From assembly GCA_023433855.1 (NCBI GenBank), contig JAEYTV010000414.1:1-8695 (forward strand): DNA of 8,695 bases, given 5' to 3'. The number at the start of each line of letters is the position of its first letter. Position 1 is the stretch's first letter. The notes under the pieces are model-generated. The model did no database searches. It was not told the DNA's origin and was given only the letters and a program-made list of their open reading frames with translations. The position numbers and the translations under genes are program-made. The DNA comes from Pseudomonadota bacterium. Its GTDB lineage: Bacteria > Pseudomonadota > Alphaproteobacteria > Rhizobiales > Rhizobiaceae. Positions 6,612-8,695 of the stretch are shown piece after piece.

Positions 6612-8695
6612 CTGGCTACCAGTCCGCGAAATCGACCTCACGGTACGGCCCGGCAGCCCGCTTGATTTCTCGGCCTTCCTCCACAATGCCGTCATCGACG
6701 GAGAAACCAGAATCGTTGCCGGAGTGAATGGCCGTCTGGCACAGGCCGCGTCGCCGGACAAACCGGTCCGCTTCTTTTGTGCTTCGCTGGCTTGGAGTCC
6801 GGCATCTGGCGGCTTTCCCGCCTACGCCGATGCAGACACCTATGCCAGCCAGTTGGCAATGCGCGGCTACAATATCGCGCGTTTCCACTTCCTCGACGGC
6901 AACCTGATGGCCGGGCGTCAGCGCGACTTCGATTTCGACCCCGAGGTTCTCGACCGCGTTCACTACCTGATGGCCGCCCTGAAAAGAAACGGGATCTACT
7001 GGATCATCGACGGCTTGACGTCGTGGCGCGGCGGCTATGGAGGTTACGACGATCGCTGGGATCCGTCGGAAGGGCTGAAGCTCGAGATCAACTATAAAGA
7101 GGAGGCGTTCTCCCACTGGCGCAGCCTGGTGACCGCCTTCCTGACCCGCGTCAATCCCCATACCGGCATTGCGCCGATCCACGACGATGCGTTGGCCATG
7201 GTCGTCCTCGTCAACGAGAATGGCATGGAGTTCGAAACGGTTGTTCACGACAAGATCGGACATCCTTATCCCGACAGCCTTCGAAAGCCGTTCAATGCCT
7301 GGCTTTTCGGACGTTATCGCACCACCGAAGCCTTGCGCGCGCGCTGGCCCGATCTCCTCCCCCTCGAGCGGCTCGAAACCGCCTCGGTACGACTGCCGGC
7401 CGATCGCTACAACGACAGCCCTCGACTACGGGATTTGCAGGCCTTCTTCGTCGAGGTCGAACGTGACGCCGTCGGCCGGATGACCAAGGTCCTCCGCGAC
7501 CTCGGCTATGTCGGGCTGATCAGCAATTACAATAACTGGCCAACGGTGCAGACTGGGCTCACGCGCCAGTATCTGCAAGCGGTGACCATGAACACCTACC
7601 ACGATGGGGTAATGAGCTACGAGCCCGGCGCCGCGATCCGGAACGAGAGTTCGCTCGCGGACGCCGCTTCCTATATGCGCAGAGCCGCCGCAAGCCGGTG
7701 GTTTGGCAAGCCGTTTGGCCTCACTGAACACGACCACGTGTTCTGGAACCAGTACCGCTATGAATCCGGTCTTGTCATGCCTGCTTATGCGGCACTGCAA
7801 GGCTGGGACATGGTGTGCCGCCATGGTCATGGGCCGATTGCCCTGCGTTATGGAGAGCCCTACCCCCACAAGCGCTCCATTCTGCCTTATGCGATTGCGC
7901 TGGACCCTATCGCCCGGGCAAGTGAAACGCTCGGCGCTCTTCTTTTCAGGCGAGGCGACGTCAGCGCCTCCACGACCACCATTCCGCTAATGGTCCGGGG
8001 AGAAGAAGATCTTTCGGACGACATGCAAGCCGTCGAACCGGACATGGCCACCATCTGGTCGCTCGTTTCGCGCATCGGTCTCGAGCAATCGGATGGGCTG
8101 CGGCGGGCAAATGCCATCAACCAGCCCCGCGGCGGCGTTGACGGCAAGCAACTTCTGGCCACGTTGAAGGATGCAGGTCTGATCCCCGCAAGCAACCGGA
8201 CCGATCCGGAACTTGGGATCTTTCAGAGTGACACCGGGGAGCTTCTGCTGGACCTGAAGAAGCGTCGCCTCACGCTTTCCGGTGCGCGGAGCGAGGCGGC
8301 TGCTTTCCCCCGGCTGGATGACGCGATCGATCTGGGTGCGATCCGCATCAGTAGCAGTACAGCCGGCGCCCTGTTCGCGGCCTCCGTGCTGGATGGAGCT
8401 CCGTCGCTCTCCACATCGAAGCGCATGCTGCTGATCTTTGCCACGGACGCCCGCAACACCGCCATGCGCTTCCGCGACAAGGAGGAGAAAGTCATCGAGG
8501 ATTTCGGCACACTGCCCGTGATGATCCGCAAAGGGGAGATCACGGTGGAGTGGAAGAAGCGCTCCGGCCAATGGAGGTTGTCGCCGGTCGGCATGGATGG
8601 CCTGATACATGCGGCAGTTGAGAGCGGTCGCGGACCGCTGCGCTTCACCCTCTCCAACGACACGCCGGAAGGACCGGTCACGTTTTTCTTGCTGG
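6538..8695 (+). CDS. Secreted glycoside hydrolase, clan GH-A-like TIM barrel plus C-terminal domain, 3' truncated
   Basis: The open frame runs from ATG 6538 to the window end without a stop, giving 719 residues; the true C-terminus lies beyond. Residues 1-24 form a good signal peptide (K2, hydrophobic 'GALVMMIALTAPLF', cleavage near A21-A24), so the protein is exported. Residues about 76-440 look like a (beta/alpha)8 hydrolase of the GH5/GH42-like kind: 'YNIARFHF' at 111-118, 'GIYWIIDG' at 152-159, 'VLVNENG' with Asn-Glu at 226-227 (candidate acid/base E227), 'NTYHDG' at 352-357, 'GLTEHDH' with E397 as candidate nucleophile, then 'LQGWDM'. The remaining 280 or so residues are probably mostly beta and may be an accessory domain. 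The start overlaps the GT2 gene by 74 nt; GGGG at 6528-6531 is a weak ribosome site, and later ATGs (6562-6568) would lose the basic end of the signal. Substrate is unknown; a role in trimming, release or processing of the cluster's own polysaccharide is inferred from context. The exact GH family was not recognised. Confidence 0.78.
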   Translation, partial: MKSFIGALVMMIALTAPLFSARSADWLPVREIDLTVRPGSPLDFSAFLHNAVIDGETRIVAGVNGRLAQAASPDKPVRFFCASLAWSPASGGFPAYADADTYASQLAMRGYNIARFHFLDGNLMAGRQRDFDFDPEVLDRVHYLMAALKRNGIYWIIDGLTSWRGGYGGYDDRWDPSEGLKLEINYKEEAFSHWRSLVTAFLTRVNPHTGIAPIHDDALAMVVLVNENGMEFETVVHDKIGHPYPDSLRKPFNAWLFGRYRTTEALRARWPDLLPLERLETASVRLPADRYNDSPRLRDLQAFFVEVERDAVGRMTKVLRDLGYVGLISNYNNWPTVQTGLTRQYLQAVTMNTYHDGVMSYEPGAAIRNESSLADAASYMRRAAASRWFGKPFGLTEHDHVFWNQYRYESGLVMPAYAALQGWDMVCRHGHGPIALRYGEPYPHKRSILPYAIALDPIARASETLGALLFRRGDVSASTTTIPLMVRGEEDLSDDMQAVEPDMATIWSLVSRIGLEQSDGLRRANAINQPRGGVDGKQLLATLKDAGLIPASNRTDPELGIFQSDTGELLLDLKKRRLTLSGARSEAAAFPRLDDAIDLGAIRISSSTAGALFAASVLDGAPSLSTSKRMLLIFATDARNTAMRFRDKEEKVIEDFGTLPVMIRKGEITVEWKKRSGQWRLSPVGMDGLIHAAVESGRGPLRFTLSNDTPEGPVTFFLL

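Noticed and set aside
6168..7263. Overlapping minus-strand frames of about 200 codons
   Set aside because: They mirror the GT2 and hydrolase genes and show no domain, signal or ribosome site.
1..8695. Search for CRISPR arrays, tRNA/rRNA genes, insertion sequences and attachment sites
   Set aside because: No regularly spaced repeats, RNA gene signatures, transposase motifs or long terminal inverted repeats were found by eye; nearly all the sequence is accounted for by genes.

Overview
The window looks like chromosomal or megaplasmid DNA of a GC-rich alphaproteobacterium. The best guess is a member of the Rhizobiaceae or a relative, judged only from codon use and the flavour of the proteins, with no phylogenetic test. 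All genes lie on the + strand and are packed with 4-8 nt overlaps or a short gap. The exceptions are one 166-nt gap in the middle and one unusually long 74-nt overlap near the 3' end. Both window edges cut through genes.

Layout: (1) 1-630, the C-terminal part of a Wzz/GumC/ExoP-type chain-length and export protein, without a fused tyrosine-kinase domain. (2) 623-1978, a polytopic O-antigen ligase/Wzy-type polymerase. (3) 1971-2741, a small CE4 polysaccharide deacetylase with no signal peptide, so probably cytoplasmic. (4) 2738-3988, a GT4 glycosyltransferase with a four-cysteine insert. (5) 3989-4154, the only real intergenic region, with small inverted repeats and a possible 6-codon leader ORF. 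(6) 4155-5528, a second GT4 enzyme with an odd N-terminal extension. (7) 5544-6611, a GT2 glycosyltransferase with C-terminal membrane segments, started by TTG. (8) 6538 to the window end, a secreted clan GH-A-like glycoside hydrolase of at least 719 residues.

Together these form the core of a Wzx/Wzy-dependent exopolysaccharide pathway. GT4, GT4 and GT2 enzymes add sugars to a lipid-linked repeat unit, and the small deacetylase probably removes N- or O-acetyl groups in the cytoplasm. The Wzy protein polymerises in the periplasm, the GumC-like protein sets length and couples to export, and the exported hydrolase may trim, release or edit the polymer. No priming transferase, Wzx flippase or outer-membrane Wza channel is visible here; they must lie outside the window. 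The cytoplasmic-type deacetylase beside a Wzy polymerase recalls adhesive polysaccharide loci (Caulobacter holdfast HfsH), which makes a surface adhesin one reasonable hypothesis. The least understood element is the terminal hydrolase.
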